The translations under genes and the position numbers were made by a program. Below the pieces are notes generated by a model. It was not told the DNA's origin, did no database searches, and was given only the letters and a program-made list of their open reading frames with translations. A stretch of DNA of 38,128 nt. It comes from Symbiodinium natans. Taxonomy: Eukaryota > Sar > Dinophyceae > Suessiales > Symbiodiniaceae. Shown in pieces: positions 12,180 through 24,608 of the stretch. The DNA lies in NCBI GenBank assembly GCA_905221605.1, contig CAJNDS010000616.1, positions 65,001-103,128 of the forward strand, in the 5' to 3' direction. Positions within the stretch are counted from its first letter, which is position 1. Each line of letters begins with the position of its first letter.

Positions 12180-12325
12180 CAGTTGGGGGGCCAACTCCCA
12201 CATTCTTCAGATCAACCCCAGAGAGCCACCCAATCACAGATACACCCCCGAGGCCCTAGACCCCGAAACCAAATCTCCCCCAAAACCCTATAACCCTACA
12301 CCCCATAGACCCTAAACCTGTACAT
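12180..12325. repeat. Partial copy of the 7080-7215 block
   Basis: GACCCCGAAACCAAATCTCC and flanking motifs match the segment near 7160-7190. Lower similarity continues on both sides. Confidence 0.6.
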
Positions 12326-12429
12326 CCAAACTCTACGTTTGGCACCGGTGCTTTTTTCCGCATTGGCATGGCATTAGCATGGTGAAACCACCGCATGTTG
12401 TTCATGCAGGTGTGGGGTTTAAGGTTCGG

Positions 12430-12545
12430 GCTTTGGGTTTGCAAAGAGTAGGGTTTAGGGTTTAAGGATTTGGGGTTTAGGTTGTTTAAGGTTTTTGGGG
12501 TTTAGGGTTTAGGGTTTAGGGTTTTGGGGGTTTAGGGTTTTGAGT
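12430..12545 (+). repeat. Interstitial TTTAGGG repeats, imperfect
   Basis: Several exact TTTAGGG units are interspersed with variants such as TTTGGGG and TTTTGGGGG. Confidence 0.9.
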
Positions 12546-12631
12546 TGTTTAAGCTTTTGCTTCTCCCTGGTCCTTAGGAGGGAATGAGGGAGTTAGATAC
12601 CGCATAGAATCGCTTATTCAAGGATAACACA

Positions 12632-12644
12632 TGCACACATATAC

Positions 12645-12682
<38 letters not shown>

Positions 12683-12740
12683 ATACTCATATGTATATAT
12701 ATATATATATATATAGATACGTATATATATATATATATAT
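12632..12740. repeat. (TA)n/(TG)n compound microsatellite
   Basis: Alternating pure TA tracts (around 12642-12661, 12692-12713 and 12720-12740) and a TG tract (about 12662-12681). Self-complementary TA runs could form hairpins. Confidence 0.95.
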
Positions 12741-12885
12741 GGGGAATACTTAGTTCCCTCATTCCCTCAGTTCTCTGAGGGGGGAGGGGCAGGAGGGAGG
12801 CTCACTTCCACGTCCGCTGGACCTTTGCCGGATCCGGGCCCAGGGCTTCGATGTACTGCTTCTTGGCCTGCTTCTGGGGGCTGCT

Positions 12886-12985
12886 AAGGGTTTAGGGTTT
12901 AGGGTTTAGGGTTTAAATTTAAATTTAGGGTTTAGGGTACCAAGATATTAAACCCCAAGCCCTGAACCCTAAACCCCCAAATCAG
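12886..12985. repeat. Interstitial telomere arrays meeting in opposite orientation
   Basis: TTTAGGG units at 12886-12938, interrupted by a palindromic AAATTTAAATTT, are followed by C-strand CCCTAAA-like units at about 12950-12980. On the plus strand the order is G-rich then C-rich. Confidence 0.8.
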
Positions 12986-13272
12986 ATACTGAGACACCCT
13001 GCGAGTTTGCTGCAATGCTCTTGTTTGGTCAGGGCTCACTACTGCACGACCGCAGGGCGCGCAGTGACGCATGTAGGGCCCTCTAGTTGTAAAAAGAAAA
13101 TACTAACAACAACAATAGTCATTTACTGGGATGTACTTGGGCACATGTCCTCTGCACGTAAGAATACAAATTTTTACCTGAAACCCCCGAAGCCCTAAAC
13201 CCCAACCCTCAAAGCCATCCTCACTTGCTGGAGGCCGCCCACCAACTATGCGATCAAAACTTTGCCGCAGTT

Positions 13273-13328
13273 TGGAGTTTAGGGTTTAATGTTTCGGGTT
13301 TAGGGTTTAGGGTTTCGGGTTTAGGGAT
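13273..13328 (+). repeat. Short interstitial TTTAGGG cluster
   Basis: About seven TTTAGGG or TTTCGGG units in a row. Confidence 0.9.
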
Positions 13329-13329
13329 C

Positions 13330-14890
13330 TTCGGGCAAATAGCGCACCAGTTCTTTATACCCAGCCCTGGCCCAGGCCTTGACGCTGCCTTCTCTTGGCA
13401 GCAATTTGCGCCTGGAACAAAAACACACGCTCAGCTCTCGAAAAAATGAGGTTCCGGGATGTTGATCGTACCGGACGGCGGCTGTCCTTATGGCGCTTCT
13501 TTGCTCCTTGCATAAGCACACACACACACATTCTCACAGGCACACGCAGGCATAGGGCTTCCCACTCCCTACACGCTTTCGAAGACGCGAAAAAGCATAA
13601 CTACACATGCGCAGGCACGTGACTTGAGGGGCCCGAGTTATCGCATATCAATGACCTGCCATGGCCTCCTCGTCGGACTGCCACTGTTACACATCAGGCA
13701 GTCCCCCTGCATAGGATCAAATCATAGACCCGGAAAATCATAACCAAAAAGAAACAAACACGCCTCTGCATCCCTGGCACAAAACAGGGACAGCAAGAGC
13801 TCAAGACTTGTTTTGTTACTGCGCGTGTTCGTTGCTGGGTGCGCGGGCGCGATGTTTTTCTGCTGCGGGAGGGCGGGAGGGGAGGTTGGCCCTGCTTTCT
13901 GCCACGGATGAATGGAGGAGGGCGAAGTGTGCTCGTCCATTTTGCTGAGCGTGTGAAAAAAAGAGGTTCACTCGGGTGTGTCACTTCCTATGCAGGTGGG
14001 CGGCCTAATTTGCAACAGTGCTAACGAGGAGGCCATTGCAGGTCGGACGCTCAGTGCACGTAGCGGCGCATGAGTGATGCTATATCCTGTGCTTCAAAAA
14101 GTTGAAAGGGAGCGTTGGAACAGTTAGACATGTTGGGATTTTGGAAGCCCGAAGTTGGTATCGTGCACAGGTTCAGGCTGTAGTTTATTCCCATGTGTGT
14201 CTGGGCATGGATTTTAAAGGGCATACCCTGGGGAGATTTGATCCATTCAAATCACTGCCATCGGTTTACACTAAGCTACAGTGACGGATCGTTGCAAGTT
14301 GATGCAAAAGCCCGTGCGAGTACTTCGAAGCATTTCGAAGCACTAGCACAACGACCTTTGAAATCCCCGACTTTAATGAGGAAGAAGGCGATGTTGAAAC
14401 TGTTGAAAGAATGTGATTGGGAAGTTCTTTAGCAGACTTTGTGGAGTTAATCACGTTTTTTCTCACTCACTTTGTGCTCGTTTCTCCAGACAGACTTTGC
14501 CGCGTATCCAGAGGTTTAAGACTTTCCTGGGCCCGGTGTGACCTTACATGGAATTTTGAGAAGATTTTTCGAGTGTTCCGAAGCTTTTCCTCTGTGACAC
14601 CGGCGACCTCACAATAAAAAGACTCGACAAGCTGTGCTGCGGAGGGTAGCAAGAGCGCGCATCCAGATGTAGTTGCGGACGCCCAGGGTTTGGTGTGGTT
14701 TTGTGACAGTCACGAGGATGCGGCCTCTGAGCAGTCTTTGGAGGTGTGCCATCCTCGCAATTGTCGTCACCCTTTAAGCTTGTTTTGTTGTTCACGGCTG
14801 AAGAAGTGCGGACAATTCCAAGGTGAAGACATGCGGGGTGCACAATCCTCGGAGCTGTCGCTTTTGGAGACTCATAATATGCCAGCCCCG
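13330..14890. other. No confident gene
   Basis: Small frames occur on both strands. The segment 14100-14620 is more AT-rich than its surroundings and has overlapping plus-strand frames, but there is no recognisable domain. A CACGAGG...CATCCTCGCAA motif at about 14710-14762 recurs at about 15060-15100. Confidence 0.35.
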
Positions 14891-14898
14891 TAACTGTC

Positions 14899-14998
14899 CC
14901 CTAAACCCTAAACCCTAAACCCTAAACCCTAAACCCTAAACCCTAAACCCTAAACCCTAAACCCTAAACCCTAAACCTTTAAACCCTAAACCCTAAAC
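14899..14998 (-). repeat. Interstitial telomere array (CCCTAAA)n
   Basis: Eleven perfect tandem CCCTAAA units (14899-14976), then a CCTTTAAA variant and two more units. Being perfect, it is younger than the decayed arrays around it. Confidence 0.97.
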
Positions 14999-15129
14999 GT
15001 TACTGTTAAGCTTGGTTTTTTGCTTCTTCGTGTCTCAAAAGTGCCGACAGATGCCGACGGTCACGAGGGTGAGGCACACGGGGGGCGCCATCCTCGCAAC
15101 TGTCCTCGCTTTGGGAGCCTCGTTTGTTG

Positions 15130-15365
15130 TGCACGTGTAGGTGTAGGGGTGTAGGGGTGCAGGTGTGGGTGTGGGCGTGGGCGTAGCGGTAGGTGTAGGA
15201 GGTGTAGGTGTAGGTGTAGGTGTAGGTGTAGGTGTAGGTGTAGGGGTAGCGGTAGGGGTAGGGGTAGGGGTAGGGGTAGGTGTCTGCGTCTCTCTGTGTC
15301 TCTCCGTGTCTGTGTGTCTCTGTGTCTGTGTGTGTGTGTGTGCCTGTCTGTCTCTCTCTCTCTCG
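15130..15365. repeat. (GTGTAG)n hexanucleotide array followed by GT/CT-rich microsatellite
   Basis: From 15135 to about 15281 the sequence is a run of GTGTAG, GTAGGG, GTAGCG and similar hexamers. From 15284 to 15365 it is TGTGTC/TCTC-rich. Open frames here (Gly-Val plus, Thr-Pro minus) are repeat artefacts. Confidence 0.95.
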
Positions 15366-15379
15366 GGGGGAGGGATGGC

Positions 15380-18300
15380 GGGCGCGGGGGGCAGGCCCTC
15401 CCTCTCGTTTTGGGGTTCAGGGTGTAGGGCCTTAGGGATTAGGGAAAAGTGTGAAAGAACTCTTGGTGCGAATACCAAAACCCACCTAACCCGGAACCCC
15501 AGTAGATCCGGCGCAGGGAGGCGGCTTCTCGAAGCTGAAGAACCTTCATCTGCATGATGGGTTCGCTGGGATTTTGGTGGTTCGGGGTTCGGGATTCACG
15601 AGGTCTAATCAGCTTGTGGATGGGTTTAGGGTTGAGGGGTTCGGTGGTTTGGCTTGGGCTTTGGTGATGTCGTGAAAGACTAGACACTCAACATCGTTCA
15701 ACACCCCTCAACCCCAAGAAAGTAAAACGCTGACGAACATCTTCCTTCCTCTTCTTCTTTTTTAGGGGCGTGGGTGGGGGGGGAGGGGGGGGAGTGAGGA
15801 TCTTGACCTGGGTTTGGGCAACACTTGCTTGTTAGCACTTGGGTCAGGAGAATTAACCCGAATGAAGGCTTCTCTGCAAAGCCAGCTTAACGAATCATCA
15901 AGACTGTGCCCCTCATACCCGCGGCGCGCGATTCAGCAGTTCTCGTTTTCAATTGCTGCTTAGGTTGCGTGTCATGTCCTCGTGGTGAAAAAACCCTTGA
16001 AGCAAAAGGGGAAGTCCTTTGTTGATTTCGGGGTTGACCTGGAGTTCAGCACCTGAAGGACTGGATCCCACAAGCCCCAAACGCTCGCCCAAGTGCCTAC
16101 AAGCCCTATAAACGCTCGGTTCAAACGTGAAATCTAAGACTAAACCATAAACCCTAAACCCCCCTACACCCCCGAAGACCCAAAACACTATCTTGCGAGC
16201 CCTAAAGCCAGCATGAGCCTTCCAGCTCCCAACCCTTTGAGAGACACTCCCACCCAATAAGGGGACACCCTGAACCCCTAAACCCTCTGCTTCCGCGTGG
16301 CCCGCGTGGCGGGCCAGCCGTGGGCTGCTGGCTCTGCAGGGTTGAGGGGATTCGGGCTCAAAGGGTTTAGAGAGCTTCGGGCTTTCGGATTTCAGGGCAT
16401 AAGGGTTTGGGGTTTAGGGGGTTTCGGATCTCAGGATATAAGGGCATAAGGCTGTACGGCTTCATGGCTTGAGGCGTTGAGGGTCAAAGGTAGTTGGGGT
16501 TGAGGAACCAAGCAAAGCTTGCGAGTTTTTGGGTATTCGAGCCTGTAGGCTCGAAGTCTTCAACTGGGGTTTACGCAAGGCCTTGCCCGTAAACCCTATG
16601 GAGTCAGTTACCCGGTGCAGGCCCTGGGGCTTTATGGGGCAGAAGGTTTGGAGGTGAGTGTTGCCTCCAGGCTTTTAGGTCATGGGACAAAAAAGGAAGG
16701 CATGGAAAGAAAGGGTGCCCCTTTTCAACCTACATGAGGTGTGGAAATAGGAGACGTGATCCAAAAAGGAACGAAACACTCGAGCCCGCAAGCGAAACTG
16801 CAAACCCAGGCACCCGACTTCGTCGATCTACCAGCTGAAACTTTTATAACCCTAAACCCACGGAACCCGATGCACCAATCCCTATATACCCCAAGCAAAC
16901 CCGACACCCCCAATCCCAGCCGTCTTGCCCTTCTTGCCCTTCTTGCCGCCTCGCGAAATATGGTTAGTGTAGGGGGTCCAACGCGCCCAAGAGTCGCTCT
17001 CAGGATTCTTGCGAGCTGAGGGTTGAATGTTGGGGCTCAGGGCAACTTCGTGCACCCCAAGCGTTTGAGCTCTGGAACCGACTTGCACTAGGGTAACCTT
17101 AACCCCCGACTCTTGCAGCAGGTGCCATCTGGGAACAATACTTGGCCACAAAGTCACTTGATGGGAGGTTTGCGAAAATAAATGAGGATCCTACAACAAT
17201 AAGACCCCAATCAGGTTCCCCCTCCCTCCCCAGCTTGACCGGCCAGGGTTGAGTATACTTAAGTGGTTGCTACGTGGGTAGTCTCTACATTGTTTCTTCC
17301 TATGAGGGTGCCGTATTCTATGGGGACCCAAAAAGGGACCCAATCTAGAGAACCACCCACATGTAGGGACGGACATCAAGTCCCAGCAAATCGCCTGATA
17401 GGGGTCCCCCCCCCCCCCAGAATAAGTAAATCTGAACGCTCGCAATTGGGATGCCAAGCGAAATCAAGCGAAGCTGGGCATTCTGGCACGCACAAAATCA
17501 TCACAGGTGGGGCACGAAGCAGATCCGAGCCCGAACAAAGTGGCATCGGCATTATGCCCGAGCAAATCGGAACAGGCCGAGTTCGTGGTGAGCATCTGAT
17601 GAGACACAAAGTAAAGCCAAAGTCACAGCTCCTTAAAGCAGCTGGGGGGTTCTCAAGGGCTCAGGGCGTCATATTCTGCGGGGGTCTATGTGGGGTCTGG
17701 GGACAGTAAACCCTAACCCCGAAACCGTAAACCTTACACCTAATCCCCAAAATGTCAGCCCTTGCCTTTGCGCTTCTGCTTCTTCTCTTGCTTCTCGGGC
17801 GTGGGTTGCAATTCGCCGCCCTGAGCTGACCCTGAACTAAATACCCTGAACTGAAAGGCGATGAAGAGGCTTAGGGTTTATAGGGGTTAGAGTTTCTCCT
17901 AGCTCAAGCTCGAGGCCGAGGGTTCGTTTATCTTTAGGGGAGCGGTCTGACGTAGTTGCTGATACTCTCACCGTGCAGAGGAGGGCCTTAGCTTCCGGGA
18001 GCCTCCTGTTTGAACTTCACAAAAAAATGTGTGCTTTAGGGCTTTTTGGGCTTAGGGTTTAGAGGATTTTGGTTTTGTAATTTAGGGCTTAGGGTCTAAG
18101 CTGCTTGGGTGGACTGTGGGTCGTGGATGCTTGGACCTATATCGCGCAGACGAAGGATTCTCAGAAGCCTACGCAAGCTAACGTAAAGCCTAGACCCTGA
18201 ACCTCACAAGCTTCCAGCGCAACACCGCCGCCCGCAGATTCAGAGGTTTGGAGTCAGGGAGGGGTTCCTGCAGTTGGTGGGGTTTCAAGACGACCCCCAA

Positions 18301-19700
18301 CCCCAAAACGCCTAAAGCCCGAAACCCCTGTAAAACCCGCAAGCCTTATACCACCAAGCGCTTGTGAAGGCCGAAAAGGAAAGGAACAAGCCTAACCCCC
18401 CAGTAAACGAGCTGCACAGCCAGAGCCACCAATCGAAGCGCCCTGGGGCCTTGGTGGTGCCAGGAACATTGGGTCGTGGACTTCCTGTCATGTTCCCCAT
18501 CCTGCATGATCCAAAGATTCTGCAGCGTGCTACAAGCGACTATGGGTGCCCGCCTGAAGGACTGGAAGCAACAGCCACTGGTCAGCCCATCAGTCCAAGC
18601 TCGTCTCAATTGCCAATCGTGCCAGGCCTTGAGCTCCGGTTCAGTTTTGGAGTTGCATCGGAATTCCACTCAAACTGACAGCATAAGTGTATGCAGAGGC
18701 ATCGGGCTAAATTGGGGCTTCTGGGGCAGAAGTTCCTTTTTCCCCATTTCCAGCCCTCAATTGGGACACTGCCACACAATCTCACGGTAGCTCCGTGTAG
18801 CTCCTAAACCAGCCGTGCTGCTGCATAGGCAGCCAGCATCATGGCAGGATCCATGGCGCACGGACTCTGGATTGCGGGTACCTTCTATCAATACCTGTCA
18901 ACTTAAGGCTACACATGAACCTTATTTGAGGGTAACATCTGAGAAAGCCGATAGAACCGATTGAGCAAGGACACAGCGGATGTGTTGTCCCGTCCTGATA
19001 CAGATTTATAGTGCCCCCAAGCCCTAAAATCGCTACGAACGAACGTCAAAAGCCTGAACAGATCACAAACTGGAAGCCCTAAGCCCCAAACCCAAAAGCA
19101 ACATCCGGATGCGATTTCGGCCTTAGGCAGCCCCCCGCCCCAACAACAAAAAGAGTTACAAGAAAGCTGCTTACGTGGTTCCTTTCATGGGGTTTCTCAC
19201 TGCGTCATGGATCTGTGGAGAAGTGTTTTGCGTTTATGGACCAACATTGCCGAGTTAGGGTCCAGGGTTGGGGGTTTAACTTCGAAAAGAAAGGGCGTCC
19301 ATAACAGACGGACGTACCCGCTACTAAATCCAGAGGCGCTTTCTTATACGCCAGAGGTTCTTTCGGCTTTGGGGCTTAGGGCTCTGGGTTTAAGGTTGAA
19401 GTTTAAGGCTTAGGATTCAGGGCATACGGGTGTTCCAGCCCTTCCTGGGTCATCACGGAGCTCCCATTCGGACCAGGGTCCCCTTCCCAGCTACCCCAGT
19501 ACCCTAAAGCCCTAAGCACCAAACCGTAAAGCCTAAAACCGAAATCCTACTGTGATTTGTAGGGCATCCGATCCCTCAAGGCCGGAGATGTTTGTCCTAA
19601 GCTCTTGCAAGACTCAGGGACTTTAAGGTTTAGGCCAGGTTTAGGGGCTTTTGGTTGAGGGTTGCGGGTTCATGGCTTGGTAGCATTAGGGCTACCCCTC
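15380..19700. other. Long non-coding stretch dominated by degenerate telomere-like motifs
   Basis: Recurring GGGTTTAGGG, CCCTAAACCC, GGGCTTCAGGG and similar variants on both strands (15600-16450, 16850-16870, 17700-18100, 19370-19420, 19500-19650). They are interrupted by G or C runs (15777-15793, 17406-17419). Two open frames at 18346-18678 on opposite strands show no domain. No gene is supported. Confidence 0.4.
16536..16596. other. Two adjacent perfect or near-perfect hairpins
   Basis: Hairpin one: TTCGAGCCT (16536-16544), GT loop, AGGCTCGAA (16547-16555). Hairpin two: GGGTTTACG (16567-16575), inner palindrome CAAGG/CCTTG (16576-16585), two bases, then CGTAAACCC (16588-16596). They lie 11 bases apart. 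Function unknown. Confidence 0.75.
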
Positions 19701-19714
19701 TTGGGGGATCCCAG

Positions 19715-20915
19715 GACATGCCTTCGAGAGGGCACAGTGTGTGAGCCTTGCCGACTCCCCCAACCTTGCGGCGGGGATAGAATTTGTGCTCAGGGTCACT
19801 CACGACGCAGGGCTGCTTAGGACTGCTTGGGGGTCCCTCTGCCGTTGCAGCCCCGAGCAAGTGGCAGCAATGGAGCAATCCGAAGAACACGCACTGCCTT
19901 GACCCCTGAGCCCCAAACCGTCTGGGAAAATGCTCGCTCCAGGTGAGAGAACCTTGGATCATCTTGGATCCCAAGCTGAGCACCGCGGCGCTTCCGGGGG
20001 TTTGGCATGACGTGTCAGGAATTGCATAGGGTCCGCGGTTTGCGAGTTTGGGGTTTGGGGTTGAGGGATGGTTTCATGAGCAGTGTCAGCCACAGTCCTT
20101 GAGTCATGGTCAACGCTGGGCAGGCCACAGTCCCCAATCCCCTAAACCCTATGTAAGCCCTCAACCCCGAGGACACCCCGGCATGGGTGAGAAGCTGCTC
20201 TGGTCGTGGTCAGCGAGTCCACATCTCCCGACGGCCCAAAGTGCTCATGAATACATGGCAGCCCCGCTGGGTCCAGCACCTCTTTCTCACCATCCTGGCG
20301 TGGGCGTGGAGTCATGAGCGCCATCGGGCAAGTAGGAGGCTCACTGCCGCATGAAGTCAAGAAGTGCACTCACAACATGTCTGCCTCTCGTACATGCAAC
20401 GAAACAAGCCGACTGCATCTGCTTTATTTGTGGTTGCTTCAGTTCTCGATCATCTTATTCCCCACCCTCGGTGTGCAGTTGTTGGATGTTAAAGTAGACT
20501 CCTCGCCTGCAGAATATCTCCAGAAAGTCCCTGTAGTGCCCGACCCCAGAGTATGTTCAGGTGAGTGCCCAACCCCAGAGATCCCCACAGAGTCCCTGGA
20601 GCGCCCGGAGAGAGTATCCCCGGAGAGTTCCTAGAGTGCCCAACCCAGCGTGAGCTCACAAATTCCTTGCCTGGGGACGGGATGTTCGAAGAAATATGAA
20701 TTTTCAATGGCAGTCTCAGGCCCCGTCCGCAGAAGCGGCGCGCAGGGCATGGAACTGAGCCGACACACCAGTGGCACTACAGCAGAAACCCAAAGCTCCA
20801 TCTACTCGTGGATCCCAGCAACAGCTGCAAAACATCTAAAAACAAACGACAAGTTGACAAGAACCCCAAACCTTGGCTGCCAGCCACCGACATCACGGGG
20901 CTGTAGCAGCTCGAT
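19715..20915. repeat. Tandem segmental duplication, copy 1
   Basis: About 1.2 kb that repeats at 20962-22127. The segment 19797-20160 is almost identical to about 21010-21380. Copy 1 has about 35 extra bases near 19760-19795, and the two differ by small indels later (for example in the region corresponding to 20330-20400). No recognisable coding content; the open frames in both copies are short. Confidence 0.9.
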
Positions 20916-20961
20916 GAGGATTCCAGAAAATTGGGGCATGTAAAGGGTAGCCCTATTCCAG

Positions 20962-22127
20962 CAAATGCCTTCGAGAGGAGAGGCACAGTGTGCGAGGCTT
21001 GTCGACTCCCCCAACTTCACTCACGACGCAGGGCTGCTTAGGACTGCTTGGGGGTCCCTCTGAAGTTGCAGCCCCGAGCAAGTGGCAGCAATGGAGCAAT
21101 CCGAAGAACACGCACTGCCTTGACACCCCTGAGCCCCAAACCGTCTGGGAAAATGCTCGCTCCAGGTGAGAGAACCTTGGATCATCTTGGATCCCAAGCT
21201 GAGCACCGCGGCGCTTCCGGGGGTTTGGCATGACGTGTCAGGAATTGCATAGGGTCCGCGGTTTGCGAGTTTGGGGTTTGGGGTTGAGGGATGGTTTCAT
21301 GAGCAGTGTCAGCCACAGTCCTTGAGTCATGGTCAATGCTGGGCAGGCCACAGTCCCCAATCCCCTAAACCCGATGTAAGCCCTCAACCCCGAGGACACC
21401 CCGGCATGGGTGAGAAGCTGCTCTGGTCGTGGTCAGCGAGTCCACATCTCCCGACGGCCCAAAGTGCTCATGAATACATGTTGGCAGCCGCGCTGGGTCC
21501 AGCACCTCTTTCTCACCATCCTGGCGTGGGCGTGGAGTCATGAATACATTCAACGAAACAAGCCGACTGCATCTGCTTTGTTTGTGGTTGCTTCCACTCT
21601 CGGTCATCTTATTCCCCACCCTTTGGTGTGCGGTTGTTGGATTTTAAGCTAAACTCTTCTCCTCGCCGAAGAATTTCTCCAGAAAGTCCCTGTAGTGCCC
21701 GACCCCAGAGTATGTATAGGGGAGTGCCCAACTGCAGAGATCCCCAGACAGTCCCTGGACGGCCCAGAGAGTTTCTGGAGCGCCGAAACCCAGAATATCT
21801 CACAACATTCCCAGAGTATCCCCAGAAAGTTCTTGGAGCGCCCAACCCAGAGTGAGCTCACAAATTCCTTGCCTGCAGGGTGGGGATCTTTGAAGGTAAG
21901 ATGAATTTTCGATGGCGCTCTCAGGCCCCGTCCGCAGAAGCGGCGCGCAGGACAGAGACCTGAGCCGACACACCAGTGGCACTACAGCAGAAACCCAAAG
22001 CTCCATCTACTCGTGGATCCCAGCAACAGCTGCAAAACATCTAAAAACAAACGACAAGTTGACAAGAACCCCAAACCTTGGCTCCCAGCCACCCACATCA
22101 TGGGGGGCGACGCTGGTTTCTAGCAGC
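20962..22127. repeat. Tandem segmental duplication, copy 2
   Basis: Second unit, in the same orientation, beginning near ATGCCTTCGAGAGG and ending near the GCAGCTCG motif. The high identity of the first 400 bases to copy 1 suggests a recent duplication or gene conversion. The later part is more diverged, with indels. Confidence 0.9.
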
Positions 22128-22129
22128 TC

Positions 22130-23215
22130 GTCAGGGTCGTTTCAATCCACGCCGCCGGCAGTAGCCTGCAAGCATTCTAGTGGGTACACAATCGGGGTTC
22201 CGTCTTGGGGCAAGTCCTCAGTTTGCACGGCCCTTCGTGGATTTCTTCGTGGCGGTTCTGGGGTGCAGCACAAGCTTCAGGTCGTGATGGCTGTTGATCG
22301 GTAGCGAGTGCCACTCTGTACTTCTCAAGTATTCTCGGCACCCACCCACCAAGATCACATCGTGGGGTTCTTAATGGGAGCTCAAAAGCTTGGGTGCAAG
22401 GTTTATTGGTTCAGTCTCCTGCTTCGGAGCTTTCGGATTGCTGGAAGGCGCTGTCGGGTTGCGGGCTCCTCCTCCGGCAACTCGAAGGGCGGCGGTGGGG
22501 AAAGCCTCCACACATCAGCCGCACGGCGAACACGCTACCTGCCCTTCCACTTCCAGCGCCTATGGCCGCAACAAGGCTGAAGATAATGACAATGGTGGCG
22601 TGCGCTAACATTGACAAAAGCCTTTGAACGACATGACGGCCCTGGACTGCCTGAGAAATCCTCACAAGCATATCGCATACTTAGAAACCAAGGCGCCCTG
22701 CAGCATCAGCGAAGCTTGAGATGCTACGTAGAACAGACGGGCAGAGCTGCGTGAAGGACCATGGTAACACGTATTGCTTTTGAATCGTTGAGGGTGAAAG
22801 CAATCGTGCCACTGTTTTCTACAAGAAAATGGGACGCCTGAAGTTGCACTTTGGATTACGAGCACGTCGAGGGCGCAGCTCCATGATACGAGACCAATGT
22901 GTACAATGGCACGCACGTGTGCCATGGAAGGTGCGCTGCATCTGATTTGTGATCTGGTATAAGTATGGTATACGGCTGTAAATTATCGTGTAGGAGCTCA
23001 GCTTCCGAGCGCGCATGACCGCAGCGGACACTGGAAAGCTTGTAGCAAGATGTGAATATCAAGCACTCTTGAGCCGAGGCAGGGAAAATCGAGCATCTCA
23101 AACATGTCGCCCCTCTTGAGTGTGTCGGTTGCATCAAGACAGCTGACAGGACAAGGCGCAACTTCCAAGCACACAAAGGCATAGACCAATCTTCAAGAGC
23201 TACTTTTTGTGTCTT
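22130..23215. other. No confident gene
   Basis: Minus-strand frames at 22411-22671 (with a hydrophobic segment AHATIVIIFSLVAAIGAG) and 22856-23182 look mildly protein-like. They lack identifiable domains or a convincing exon structure. Confidence 0.3.
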
Positions 23216-23218
23216 TCT

Positions 23219-24600
23219 GGGGGGGGGGGCTAACGGGATTCCAAAGCCGATCGGGGACCCTGGCTTGCACTCTCCCTCCCTTAGCTTTGTGGGGTTTGGG
23301 GCTGTAGGCTTGTACTCTTCCTGCTGTTGCAGCCCGAACTGGCCTCATTTAACCTGAAAGCACTAGGCTCCGAGGCTCCGAGGCTCGAGGGGCTTGTGGG
23401 GCAGGAGCTGCAATCGGGGCATGTATCATGCTGAGGCTTCAAGAATGGGAAAGATTTCAGGCTGAGCCTGTTGTATGAAAACTAAACCTTACTAAACAGT
23501 GTTCTCTTCTTGGCGTGGAGATTTCAGGTTGGATTAGCTACGGCTACGGCTGAGGGCGCAGAGTAAAGGGTATTCGCCCGAAGCAGAGTTGCGCACAGTT
23601 TTCTCTGGTGACTCTGAAGAGTCCCCCCCTCCCACCGGCCGCTGGCGAACCACAACCAGCAGGGCCGAATTAAGCCGTACTCTTCTGAACCGCGACCCTT
23701 GATTCCACTAACCTCCAGTTGCCTCGTCCTCGGGTTTAGGGTCTAGGGTATAGGGTTTGGGGTCTAGACTTCTAGACCCTTTATTTGGTCCTTGAAGGCT
23801 TAGAGCTCAAAGTGCAGGTTCAATTTTCTAACCATTCGCCCTATACCCTCAGCGCTGGTGTAACCCAGCAGGCTGAGAAGTAGAAATGAGTGGAGTGCGC
23901 AATGTTTTCGGCTTATTTGGATGTTCTAGGCCTGCAGTAAATCCTAAACCTCAAACCCTAAGGCTTACGGGTTTTCTAGGTCCTCGCACGGCAGACTCAT
24001 CGCACTTAGGGTTTAGGACGTCCACTCAAATGAAGGTCGGGCCCTGGCCGCTGAACCCTGAAACCAAAAAGAACCTAAAACCCTAGGGTTTAGGGTTTAG
24101 GGGGTTGAAACCCTAAGACCAGTCCCCGCTGTCCCGTTCTTAGTACGAGTAGGGAAGGTTCCGTCCTCAACCGCAAACATCCTGCATGGCTTTCTTGGGC
24201 TTGGATTTCGTCACTTCCCTAAACCCAGCTGGAGGGGTGGGGGGTCCCCCCCCCCCCATCCAAACCTGCCCGCACTGAGCCCAAGGGGCGGGGGCCCTTT
24301 TGGCCATAAGGCAAGCAGCACATTCCGCACCGCTGGTGTCTAGCTTCCGTCGCCCCAGTCTAAGTTTTACATCGGAAGCGCTAGACTCAGATCCTTTGTC
24401 CTTTGTAGACCTTCTTACACTCTACACATACACCCCAAGCATTCCCACACCCTAAACCCTCGAACCTTACATCCATACACCTTAAACCCTGGAACCATAA
24501 ACCTCGAACCTAAATCCTAAACCTCAGAGGACCCATGCTCGGGTCTTTCAAGCCTGTGTTTTACCCACAACGGTTTAGGGTTTAGCATTTAGGGCTCTTC
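23219..24600. other. Non-coding stretch with G/C runs and telomere-like motifs
   Basis: G run at 23219-23229 and C run at about 24246-24257. Telomere-like clusters at 23730-23765, 23945-23960, 24075-24110 and 24570-24595. At 24080-24095 an AACCCTAGGGTT palindrome joins C-rich to G-rich units. Confidence 0.45.
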
Positions 24601-24608
24601 ACCCCAAT

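Noticed and set aside
15165-15557. Gly/Val-rich plus frame and Thr/Pro-rich minus frame
   Set aside because: Artefacts of the (GTGTAG)n array.
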